Source: Nosema muscidifuracis
Lineage: Eukaryota > Microsporidia > Nosematidae
DNA length: 64,000 nt
Direction: 5' to 3'
NCBI GenBank assembly: GCA_028335825.1
Contig: JAIOKI010000020.1
Coordinates: 124,001 to 188,000 of the forward strand
Position numbers and translations under genes: made by a program. Shown here in pieces: positions 19,970-28,785 of this stretch; position 1 is the stretch's first letter, and each line of letters begins with the position of its first letter. The notes under the pieces are model-generated. The model was not told the origin of the DNA. It made no database searches and saw only the letters and a program-made list of their open reading frames with translations.

Positions 19970-20902
19970 ATGTACTTTAAGATTAAAGAGATAAGATCTA
20001 ATATGATTGCACCAGTAGATGTCATGGGATGTTATAGTGTACATGATACTGTAAAAGATAAGAGATTATATGTACTTGTATCACTTATACTATCATCTCA
20101 GACAAAGGATGAGATAAATTATCAGACTATGCTAAATTTAATGACTAATCTTAATGAAGAAGAAATTAATTTATACAAAGTAAAATATAAAATTAGAAAT
20201 AATAAAATTAATGAATTTGTAAATGATACCATAGATATATTAATTAGTAATGATAATACATTAAATACATATTCATATTATAAGAAAGATGGTAGAATAA
20301 ATTTTAATAAAGAAATTAGCATATTAAATAATAAATTAACACTTGATAATCTAATTAATGAAAAAAATCTTAAAGATCTTATAAAGCCAGTTGGATTGTA
20401 TAATAAGAAGTATCAGACTATAAAAAATATGGTAGAATATGTAAGTAGATATGGATATCCTAAAAATATAGATGAATGTCAAAGTATAAAAGGATTGGGT
20501 AGAAAAATGAGCATATTGTACCTCAATAGATTTATTGAAGAAAATAACAATATTGTAAATGACTACCATCTTAGTAATACAAATTTATGTATTGAAAATA
20601 CTATAAATATGGAAGATACTTATAAAAAAGAAAAAGTCTCTTATAATACAAATATAGAAAAATACTTTGTGGGTATAAGTGTAGACACACATGTACATAG
20701 AATATGTAATCTAATTGGCATGGTAAATACTAAGACACCTGATCAGACTTCATTAGAATTGGAAAAGATAATAGATAGAAAAGAATGGAGAGAATTTAAT
20801 AATATCCTGGTTGGATATGGTCAGGTATTGTGTATGAAGAAGAATCCAAGATGTAGTGAATGTGTAGTGAAGGATAAATGTAGTAAATTTCAAAACATTT
20901 GA
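19970..20902 (+). CDS. NTH1: Endonuclease III (base-excision DNA glycosylase/lyase), 310 aa
   Basis: Nth removes oxidised pyrimidines and cuts the abasic site. Diagnostic parts are all present: LVSLILSSQTKDE (residues 36-48), the helix-hairpin-helix IKGLGRKMS with catalytic Lys179, the VDTHVHR segment with catalytic Asp239, and the [4Fe-4S] ligands C288-X6-C295-X2-C298-X5-C304. The iron-sulfur loop is intact, so the enzyme is probably functional. The length exceeds bacterial Nth (about 211 aa) because of two asparagine-rich insertions, about residues 64-130 and 192-230. The second splits the region between the HhH lysine and the catalytic aspartate. CCC lies eight bases before the ATG. It ends in TGA. 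No mitochondrial targeting sequence is obvious, as expected for a nuclear enzyme. Confidence 0.95.
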   Translation: MYFKIKEIRSNMIAPVDVMGCYSVHDTVKDKRLYVLVSLILSSQTKDEINYQTMLNLMTNLNEEEINLYKVKYKIRNNKINEFVNDTIDILISNDNTLNTYSYYKKDGRINFNKEISILNNKLTLDNLINEKNLKDLIKPVGLYNKKYQTIKNMVEYVSRYGYPKNIDECQSIKGLGRKMSILYLNRFIEENNNIVNDYHLSNTNLCIENTINMEDTYKKEKVSYNTNIEKYFVGISVDTHVHRICNLIGMVNTKTPDQTSLELEKIIDRKEWREFNNILVGYGQVLCMKKNPRCSECVVKDKCSKFQNI

Positions 20903-21360
20903 GAATATTTATAAAAATCTAGTCAATATTTTTACTTAGGTAATATTTGTGATTGAGTTTCTTAATTGAATTTTAATATAATTATTAAGCTATTACGTTT
21001 AATATATCTATCAATAAGCTTTCTTATTTTTTTTCTTTTATAATTAATTCAAATATTTTACAAGGTCTTTTTTAAGATTTAAGACTGAAAATATGCTCTA
21101 AATTATATTGTTTTTTTTTCTCTTTCTATGCTATCATAAAGATTTGATGTTAATTTATCCAGTAAATAAGATATTTTGATTTCTTTATACCCGATTTAAA
21201 ATTTAATCATGAACATATTTTGATTTCTTTATACCCGATTTAAAATTTAATCATAAATATATTTTGATTTCTTTATATCTAATTTAAAATTTAATTGAAA
21301 AAAAACATGAATTTAAAAAAAAGTAATTACATCAAAATACAAAATAAATTAGAAATTTTT
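20903..21360. other. AT-rich spacer with repeat
   Basis: Between the converging endonuclease III and TPR genes. It holds the 44-bp repeat at 21171-21297 and T-rich runs that may act in 3'-end formation. No gene seen. Confidence 0.5.
21171..21297. repeat. 44-bp tandem repeat, about 3 copies
   Basis: ATATTTTGATTTCTTTATA recurs at 21171, 21215 and 21259, followed by CCCGATTTAAAATTTAATCAT in the first two copies. The third copy has TCTAATTT instead. It lies in the converging 3' region. Confidence 0.88.
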
Positions 21361-21816
21361 TTATAATTTATTAAGTAAATCTTTTAGTATTTTATTATCT
21401 TCATCTATCTCTAACCCTTTCTTTATCCATTTCTCTGCTTCTTCCTTATTCCCTTTATCCATTTCTACTAAACTAATCCTTAAATAAAATTTAAGATATT
21501 TATCATCAATTTCCAATCCCTTATAACAATCATCTAAGCATTCATCAAACATATGTAATTTATAAAAACAAGCTGATCTATTATTTAATATAACAGATGA
21601 CATTCTACCACTCAAGTATTTTGAGTATAAATTCACAGCATTAGAATAATCTCCTTTTCTGTAATGTAAATCTGCTTCTTCTTTAAGATTTGTGTATTCA
21701 TTATCTTCATTCTGCTTTAATTTGTCAAATAAATTAAGGAGAGTTGTAAACTCAGAAGAACTCAAATATTCTTTCTTTGTGATCAGGTAATCTCTTAATT
21801 CTTGTATTGAAGACAT
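21361..21816 (-). CDS. TPR co-chaperone-like protein, 151 aa
   Basis: Residues about 40-150 contain three tetratricopeptide repeats plus the capping helix: LKEEADLHYRKGDYSNAVNLYSKYL, ILNNRSACFYKL...ALDDCYKGLEID-type second repeat, and KYLKFYLRISLVEMDKGNKEEAEKW. The layout matches the chaperone-binding TPR domains of Sti1/HOP, Sgt2 and TTC4, which clamp the EEVD tail of Hsp70 or Hsp90. Compared with HOP TPR1, the clamp positions N (NNRSA), K and R (LKFYLR) are kept. The first-helix K and N appear as E and D (LKEEAD), so the clamp may be weakened. Residues 1-35 form an N-terminal helical pair. CCC abuts the ATG. The specific partner is uncertain. Confidence 0.88.
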   Translation of the reverse strand: MSSIQELRDYLITKKEYLSSSEFTTLLNLFDKLKQNEDNEYTNLKEEADLHYRKGDYSNAVNLYSKYLSGRMSSVILNNRSACFYKLHMFDECLDDCYKGLEIDDKYLKFYLRISLVEMDKGNKEEAEKWIKKGLEIDEDNKILKDLLNKL

Positions 21817-22212
21817 GGGTATAAAATATTTGAGTGATAATTTAAAATGAACAAAAAAATTTGAAAAAATATTTGCATAAATAGAACAAACAAACTGAAT
21901 AATTTAAATATAAAAATAGAATTATGCATAAATATAATTAAATTTATCAAGAATTAGAAATGCCTAAAGTGTGATAAATTTGAAATTGATAAAAGAAAAA
22001 ATTTACCCAAATAAAAAATAAAGTTTTTAAAAAGAATCTGATAAGATAAAAATAAGGAAAAGATTAATAATCAGGAATATAAAAATTCTGATAAAATATT
22101 TATGATAAACTATGAGATATTTATCTCTTTTTTTTATAAACAAATAATTTATCTAAAATATTTTAGATAGGCTAAACACAAATAATTAGAAAAATCTTTA
22201 ACCCCTTTTATT
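21817..22212. other. AT-rich spacer between divergent genes
   Basis: Separates the divergently transcribed TPR gene and the 333-residue orphan, so it should hold both promoters. The only landmarks are the CCC words next to each start codon. Confidence 0.5.
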
Positions 22213-23214
22213 ATGACAAAGATAACAGAAATCCTAGAAAAATGCCGAGACAAGAATTTTGTACTGCAGAACAAAGAATTCATTCGTGAATATTTCAAAC
22301 AACAGAAAAGTTTAGATCATTTAAAAAATGAACTTAATGGTAAAAGAAATTACTTAATATTGAATATATTAGAAAGAATAGATTTTCCTATAAATATTTT
22401 AATTCCAGTATTTGAAAAGAAATATATTACACAATATATGTATGCTTCAATGTTTTGGTTATATAAGAAATTTTATATAGATAGTGACTTACTTAAATCT
22501 ATTCAAGAAGAATTTAAAATTATGAAGAATTATACAAAGATGTTTGAAGATACAGAGAATCATTTTCTTATGTTTAAGATAGAAAATGACAGAAAGTTAC
22601 AAAAATCGATTAAGGAAGATTACAATATGAAGAGTATAGCCAATGTAAAGATAGAACGTAATTTTGAAGGGGAGTATGTTTTCGTATTAAATGTTGACTC
22701 ATTATTTGATTTAAGTGAATATCATGAGTATGAATTTGAGGATGGTAAGGATGTAATAAGTCGTATTAAAAATGAATATAGTAGATTTATATCAGAAGAT
22801 ATAGAGAATGAAGATTTGTATAATATTAATAGAATAAGAAATAAGTATCATTATACGATTAATTTATATAATAAAATAGATAGAATATTAAATAATAAGA
22901 TATCTAAGATTTATAATAATATAATACAGGCCAAAAGAAAAGGATGTGACATTAAATTAGTAAGTGAGTGTAGTGTATTACAATTATTATCTGAAGTGAC
23001 TTTTTTTAGATATGATTTAATTAGTTTTAGTGATCTTTATTCAGTAAAGAATAAGATATTATCATATCAAAATATATTTAAAGAAAATCTGGGAAAGAGG
23101 ATTGTAGTATTTGGAGAAAATGAGAAAATTTCTTATACTGAGAAAATATGGTACTTAGATATGAAATATTTAAATATATTTAATAAAGTAGATAAGAGTG
23201 TAATACAAGTATAA
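22213..23214 (+). CDS. Orphan intracellular protein, 333 aa
   Basis: CCCC lies a few bases before the ATG. There is no signal peptide or membrane segment. The chain is lysine/glutamate/isoleucine-rich and mostly helical: residues 1-130 look like paired helices, a strand-like stretch (NVKIERNFEGEYVFVLNVD) follows at about 143-162, and long helices (INLYNKIDRILNNKISKIYNN) at about 212-235. The gene lies between TPR and TSR3 in the housekeeping block, so it may be a fast-evolving conserved protein rather than a surface protein. I recognise no family. Confidence 0.8.
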   Translation: MTKITEILEKCRDKNFVLQNKEFIREYFKQQKSLDHLKNELNGKRNYLILNILERIDFPINILIPVFEKKYITQYMYASMFWLYKKFYIDSDLLKSIQEEFKIMKNYTKMFEDTENHFLMFKIENDRKLQKSIKEDYNMKSIANVKIERNFEGEYVFVLNVDSLFDLSEYHEYEFEDGKDVISRIKNEYSRFISEDIENEDLYNINRIRNKYHYTINLYNKIDRILNNKISKIYNNIIQAKRKGCDIKLVSECSVLQLLSEVTFFRYDLISFSDLYSVKNKILSYQNIFKENLGKRIVVFGENEKISYTEKIWYLDMKYLNIFNKVDKSVIQV

Positions 23215-23224
23215 ATAAAATTAT

Positions 23225-23560
23225 TTAGATGAGACAATGAACATTTATAAAATATTTAGATGAAAGAATAAAAAATTATAATAAAATATTTTAATGAGAG
23301 AATGGAAAATCTATAAATAATATTTAGATGAAAGAATAATATTATAATAAAATATTAGATGAAAGAATAAAAAATCTATAATAAAATATTTAGATGAAAG
23401 AATAAAAAATCTATAAATAATTTTCAATGAGAGAATGGAAAATCTATAAATAATATTTAGATGAAAATAATATTATAATAAAATATTTAGATGAAAATAA
23501 TATTATAATAAAATATCTAGATGAAAGAATAAAAAATTATAAATAATATTTAGATCCATA
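23225..23560. repeat. Irregular AT repeat, units of 30-60 bp
   Basis: About nine copies of AAAATATTTAGATGAAAGAATAA with AAAAATCTATAAATAA-type spacers fill the gap before TSR3. The period varies, so the array is old or often rearranged. Confidence 0.8.
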
Positions 23561-23620
23561 GAAATTTCATGTTTATTTTAGAAATCTTTACATTAATCAA
23601 AATTTTAGATATTTTTACCC

Positions 23621-24163
23621 ATGATAAAAAAAATTATATACGAATTCGATCAATGTGATCCAAAAAGATGTTCAGGACGTAAATTAGTCAAAATGAATAA
23701 AATAACAAGCTACCCTCATAAAAGATATTTTAATGGAATAATATTAAGTCCCAATGCAGACTTAGTAATATCTCCAAGTGATACATCTCAAGTAGAAAAA
23801 TATGGATTAGGTCTCATAGATTGCTCATGGGCACAATTAGACAAAGTAGATTTTAAAAGACTTCCAAAGAGGCACAACAGACTTTTACCATTTGTAGTAG
23901 CAGCTAACCCAGTTAATTATGGAAAACCATACAAACTCAATTGTGTAGAGGCTTTATGCTGTGGGTTGTATATTTGTGGATTTAAAGATGAGGCATATGA
24001 AATTATAAAAGATTTTAATTATGGAGATGAATTTTTTAAATTAAATGGTGAACTAATGGAGAGATATAGTATGTGTGGAAATAGTGAGGAAGTATTGGCA
24101 GCAGGAAATAAATGGATAGAGGAGAATACTAGAGAAAAGGATGTGCAAAATAGATTAATTTAA
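23621..24163 (+). CDS. TSR3: 18S rRNA aminocarboxypropyltransferase TSR3, 180 aa
   Basis: TSR3 transfers the 3-amino-3-carboxypropyl group from S-adenosylmethionine to a modified pseudouridine of 18S rRNA during late cytoplasmic 40S maturation. The family signature runs through the whole protein: DQCDPKRCSGRKL (residues 10-22), LSPNADLVISPSDTSQVEKYG (about 43-63), GLIDCSWAQLD (64-74), RLLPFVVAANPVNYGKPYKLNCVEAL (about 86-111), and a C-terminal helical part with FNYGDEFFKLN. The protein is only the catalytic core; yeast and human proteins are about 310 residues with an acidic tail that is absent here. CCC abuts the ATG. All core motifs are intact, so the gene should be functional. Confidence 0.96.
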   Translation: MIKKIIYEFDQCDPKRCSGRKLVKMNKITSYPHKRYFNGIILSPNADLVISPSDTSQVEKYGLGLIDCSWAQLDKVDFKRLPKRHNRLLPFVVAANPVNYGKPYKLNCVEALCCGLYICGFKDEAYEIIKDFNYGDEFFKLNGELMERYSMCGNSEEVLAAGNKWIEENTREKDVQNRLI

Positions 24164-24660
24164 TAAATTATTACATAAATTTTTTTATGAAAGATTTTAT
24201 AATAAGAAATGAGGTTTACAAAGAAACAGTTAAGACTTTTTAACTCTTTCAATTTTTTAAATTGACATAAAATTCAATACACAGATTTTCTGATTAGGGA
24301 AATTAAATTGATTCTTTATTAATTTATAAAAAATTGAAAATTTTAGAAGTACATAAATATACAAAAGTTTTATTTATGCTTGTTTAATTAAACTTTAATA
24401 AAACAAGAGGTTTGAATATCCAAGTGTGTGTCACAAATTTTAAAACTACCTCAGTTTTTTCTCAAGCAATTCAATAACGAAATATTCGAACTAATGTCAA
24501 AAAAATCATATAAAAAGACAGAATACAAGCATAGTATTTAGATGAATTTTTAAATTAAAAAATGAAATTTTTTAGAGAATTATGATATAATTATTGACAG
24601 TAGAAGTCTATGTTATTTAATACTATATAAAGAAAATGTAAACTTTAAATATTTTTTTAA
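24164..24660. other. AT-rich spacer between converging genes
   Basis: Lies between the 3' ends of TSR3 and family C copy 1. No repeat, gene or RNA fold stood out. Confidence 0.5.
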
Positions 24661-25491
24661 TTAAACTTTAGTATCAGTTTTATTCTTTTTAAAGTATTTC
24701 TTAAATAGTTTAAAACCTATCAATCCTAAAAGAAAAACTAATAAAATAAAAAAACATAGATTAGTAAAAGACAATAATTCAGTACTTGTATCTTGCATTA
24801 AAGATTGTGTATTAGTATCCTGTAAAGGATATTCACCACTTGATCTAGGTATTCTTACTATTCCTCTTAACCCCTCAAAATCTACTCCAAATTCAGGAAA
24901 ACCTACATTTTCTTCAATTTCTCTTATCTGAGACTTAAATTCTGTATTAGAACATTCACCAAGTAATGTAGATCTTAGTTTTATCTTTAGACATTCTTTA
25001 TTATCTCCACAATCATTTTTAAGTTCATAGGTAGAACATTGAAGATCCCAATAACTATTCTGGTTATTCATACATAGCTTAAATAAAGAATCAGATATTC
25101 TATATCTAAAAGTATTTGGTACATTTTCATCTTCTAAATTGTACATCTTACCGTCTAAGACTTTTATACCTAACATGTTACAAGGTAAATATTTTTGAGA
25201 TATATATAGATTATCAAGATTTAAGTTATGACAAGTAGTATCAAATGTAATATTTCTAAAAGATTCTGATAAACAATCCTGATTACATTTACACATCTGT
25301 CTTGTTAATTGAACAATACATCTTGGATAATCATCAAGAGCTTTTCTTAATCTAGGGGTATTTTCAATATATTTATCACTGATCAGTTTACATATTTCTT
25401 TATATCTTTTCATACTTATAGTTCTCCATTCATTAAATTCTTTAAAGTTGCTTTCTATACCTTTAATTTTTAAACTTAGAGCCGATGCCAT
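24661..25491 (-). CDS. Family C cysteine-rich tail-anchored protein, copy 1 (276 aa)
   Basis: CCCTTTA lies directly before the ATG. No signal peptide is visible: the N-terminus reads MASALSLKIKGIE. The body has twelve cysteines shared in order and spacing with copy 2, including YP.C.V..T.QMCKC.Q.CL, FDTTCH..LDNLYIS..YLPC, ELK..CGD...CL and a last C before the RSSGEY segment. One hydrophobic segment near the end (FFILLVFLLGLIGFKLF, about residues 247-263) is followed by a lysine-rich tail. This would be a tail-anchored protein, yet such dense conserved cysteines usually mean an oxidising compartment, so unusual export or an internal signal is possible. Its upstream region carries the decayed start repeats at 25545-25740. 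Confidence 0.82.
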   Translation of the reverse strand: MASALSLKIKGIESNFKEFNEWRTISMKRYKEICKLISDKYIENTPRLRKALDDYPRCIVQLTRQMCKCNQDCLSESFRNITFDTTCHNLNLDNLYISQKYLPCNMLGIKVLDGKMYNLEDENVPNTFRYRISDSLFKLCMNNQNSYWDLQCSTYELKNDCGDNKECLKIKLRSTLLGECSNTEFKSQIREIEENVGFPEFGVDFEGLRGIVRIPRSSGEYPLQDTNTQSLMQDTSTELLSFTNLCFFILLVFLLGLIGFKLFKKYFKKNKTDTKV

Positions 25492-25544
25492 TAAAGGGTA
25501 TAATTTTATACTTTTATACTTTTTAATAAAATTTAATTAAAAAA

Positions 25545-25740
25545 TAATATTATTTAATTTTTACAGTTAGAGATGATGTCATTAAAAAATCCAACTTAAA
25601 TAATTTTTTAGAAAATAATATTATTTAATTTTTACAGTTAGAGATGATGTCATTAAAAAGTTTAACTTAAATACTTTTTTAGAAAGTAATATTATTTAAT
25701 TTTTATAGTTAGAGATGATGTCATTAAAAAGTATAACTTC
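25545..25740 (-). repeat. 71-bp repeat holding copies of family C gene start
   Basis: Three units of 71 bases lie 5' of family C copy 1. Read on the minus strand, each contains ATGACATCATCTCTAACTGT and continues AAAAATTAAATAA, that is MTSSLTVKIK-stop (MTSSLTIKIK in the distal unit). The real gene begins MASALSLKIK, and the nucleotides agree at most positions. The ATGs lie at 25582, 25653 and 25724. The units look like tandem copies of the promoter and first ten codons; if transcribed they would be short upstream ORFs. The same bases also contain TGATGTCA, close to the ATF/CREB-type site TGACGTCA. A fainter related repeat continues to about 25890. Confidence 0.8.
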
Positions 25741-27990
25741 AATAATTTTTTAAAAAATAATATAATTTAATTTTTACAAATAGTTTTTTCTTAGAAAAAA
25801 TTAAGGTATATTTTCTTTAAAAAATAATATTATTTAATTTTTACAAATAGTTTTTTCTTAGAAATAATTAAGGTATATTTTCTTTACAAAATTTTTTTAT
25901 TATTTTACGACTATTAATAAAAAAACTAAATATATAAAAAAATTAATTTTAATTAAATTTTAATATAAGAAGTCATTAATTACTACAAACTATGGTATGA
26001 CATTTATAAAATAAATTTGAATTATATAATTTTTTCAGAAATATTTATTAAATTAAATATTTTTCTGCTTTGAATTTTAATTGATTAGTCACTAACTTGT
26101 ATTTAAATTAAAATTTTTAATAAAAAATAATGAAAAAATTTATAATATTTTTTATTGAAAATTAAAGAAAAAAGAAAATTTTAAATTGCATATCTTTTTT
26201 TCAATCAGAATATTTTATTAAAGTAAGAATAATATGATTTAATTATTGTTTTATCTTTATTGATACAAGTATAAATATGGTTATAATTTAATTAAAATAT
26301 TTTGATGAATAAAAATAATGAAATATGTGGTAGATTCTTACTAGAAAAGGGTTAATTATATAAATACAAATTATTATATATAGTTATATGGTATGTAGCT
26401 TTTCTTTCTTATGATAATAAATAGTTTATATTTGATAATTTTGAATAATTCTTAATTATATTAGAATTATATATACACAATCTTAGAATAAATATAGCTT
26501 ATTAGTGTTATAATGATTGATTCTAGATTGTAAATAGTATAAAGCTAAGCAAATAATCTCGATATATATATAGTTAACAAGGTAAAGAAGAAGATTGTGA
26601 TAGTAAAACTAAAAATAATGAACTTCAATAGTTTAAAATTTAAATTTAATAGATAAAAAATATTTTGCTTATAAAACAACTGTGTTGTTTTTAATTTTAT
26701 ATTTTGTCAATATAAAAAATTAATAAATTTTTATTGCACATATGTTATATTAAAACTTGATTTTGAATTGTACATCTTTTTATTAAACATATCGATATTT
26801 ATAGTTTTCTAAAAAATTACAAATTAATTATAATATTTCCTGATTTCAATAACTAAATGCAATTTATTTTTTAGTTTTCTCATAGAATAATTTCAGATTT
26901 ATGAAGTTTTTAATCAGAAATAATCATTGAATATTACAAAATCTTATTATTTTCTAAATTAGGTGATTAAAAAGATACCTGAGAATTAAATGTTTTCAAA
27001 TAAATAATACGTATTTATCTGAGTGTAAGAATATCCAAATTGATTTCATAATAAAATATAATTTAAGTTTAACAGTTTAGTTCTTGATTTTTTTAATCAA
27101 ATAGAATACAAATTTTTAAAATTTATTTAATAGCAAAAGACCTGATTTAATGAATAGAATGTCTTTTACTTTTCTTCTAACAAGCCAATAAATTCTAAAA
27201 ATCATAGAAGCCTTCTTCTTATATTAAAAATATTTTTTATCTTATTTATTCTTGGTGATAAAAGAAATAGGTTTTATACTATTAACAACTTTTAATAAAT
27301 CGAACTAGAAGAACTACACTTATAAAATTTAAGGTTATCTAGTTAAGACCAATAAATGAACGAAAGAAAATTTTCTATACTCTATCATAAGATAATATTC
27401 ACAAAATATCTTAAAATTAAAATTCAAATAGAAGAATACATAAAATAATTTACTTTTAATACTTAGAGAGATATTAAGTACTTTTAAAGACTTTTAATTT
27501 TGTAAGGAAGTGATGATAAAAAAACGGAAAAAATTTGTTATTTTTTATGGTTTAAATAATGTACAAGACTTTAAAATCAGATAAAATTTTATATTAGAAT
27601 GAGATGCGACTAAAATTTTTAATTATCTTTATTCTTCATTTTTTATTAAATATTGTCTATATTGCTTATATATAATCCAAAAAAAATATATATAAATATA
27701 TCATTATAATTAAATTTGAACGTATCGAAATATAAAATTAAATAGTTTAGAAGAATTATGATTTTCTATTATTATTTGGGGATTTGAAAGACTATTGAAT
27801 TCAAAGTATATTATCAATCATTTTTTGAATTGAGGTTTCTTTAAATGTTATTTAATTTCAAAATTTATAGATAAAATCGATGAAAATTAATATAAATATG
27901 ATATCTAAAATCAAATAAAGATTTCAAAAATATTTTTTCATTAAATTACTATCAAATTGTATTCTTATTAAGAATAAATAATCGTTTTAA
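25741..27990. other. Long AT-rich gene-free stretch
   Basis: Begins with two copies of TTTTTACAAATAGTTTTTTCTTAGAAA...TTAAGGTATATTTTCTTTA (25769 and 25840), then unstructured A/T-rich DNA up to family C copy 2. No open frame or RNA gene seen. Confidence 0.5.
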
Positions 27991-28785
27991 TTAAATTTTA
28001 GAATCAACTTCATTTAGAAGATTATCCTTTTTAGAATTTCTCCTAAATATTTTATAAGCTATAAACCCTAAGATAGAAATAATCATAGCAGAAACACAAA
28101 GCCCAGTATAAGATATCAACTCAACATTATTATCATGTGAAATATATTCACCACTTGATAAAGGTAATCTTATTATACCTTGTAAATCTTCAAAAGTTAC
28201 ATCAATTTCAGTAAACCCAACTATCTCTTCAATTTCATTAATTTGATTCCTAAAATCAAGATTCATACAATTATTTAATAAAACAGGGTTAAATCTTAAA
28301 TCTAAACATTTTATATCATCTCCACAGTTATCTTTTAATTCATACGCAGCGCATTTAAGTTTTTCAAAACTATTTGGAACATCCAAACATAAATCATAAA
28401 TATAATTTTGTATACTCTCTTTCGTATTTTTAAGTAGATTAACACTATCAGTTTCATACATAACACCATCAATTACTCTTACATTAAACATTTTGCATGG
28501 TAAATAATTTTGAGAGATATATAAATTATCAAGATCAACTTTATGACAAGTAGTATCGAAATTAATGTCAATAAAAGAATCAGCCAAACAATTCTGATCA
28601 CATTTACACATTTGCTTAGTAAACTTGACCAAGCATTTAGGGTAATGTTCTAAAATACTTTGTAGTTCATTAGTATTTGCTATCATATTCTCATTAATCG
28701 ATAAACATAATTCATTATATTTATCCATAAATTTTGATCTCCATTCTTTAAAGTCCACTGTCTTATTTGTTGAAACTTCATTCAT
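27991..28785 (-). CDS. Family C cysteine-rich tail-anchored protein, copy 2 (264 aa)
   Basis: CCCTCTTTTAG precedes the ATG. It is a clear paralogue of copy 1: YPKCLVKFTKQMCKCDQNCL, FDTTCHKVDLDNLYISQ, YLPCKM, YELKDNCGDD and the LPLSSGEY segment all align, and all twelve cysteines are kept. It lacks the leading MASALSLKIK stretch, beginning MNEVSTNKTVDFKEW. The membrane segment is LCVSAMIISILGFIAYKIF (about residues 228-246), with a basic tail. Same strand as copy 1, 2.5 kb upstream of it. No known domain recognised. Strict cysteine conservation despite diverged filler argues for a selected disulfide or metal-binding fold. Confidence 0.82.
   Translation of the reverse strand: MNEVSTNKTVDFKEWRSKFMDKYNELCLSINENMIANTNELQSILEHYPKCLVKFTKQMCKCDQNCLADSFIDINFDTTCHKVDLDNLYISQNYLPCKMFNVRVIDGVMYETDSVNLLKNTKESIQNYIYDLCLDVPNSFEKLKCAAYELKDNCGDDIKCLDLRFNPVLLNNCMNLDFRNQINEIEEIVGFTEIDVTFEDLQGIIRLPLSSGEYISHDNNVELISYTGLCVSAMIISILGFIAYKIFRRNSKKDNLLNEVDSKI

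Noticed and set aside
20351-20569. 72-codon minus-strand frame
   Set aside because: Antisense to the endonuclease III HhH region, whose coding sense is certain.
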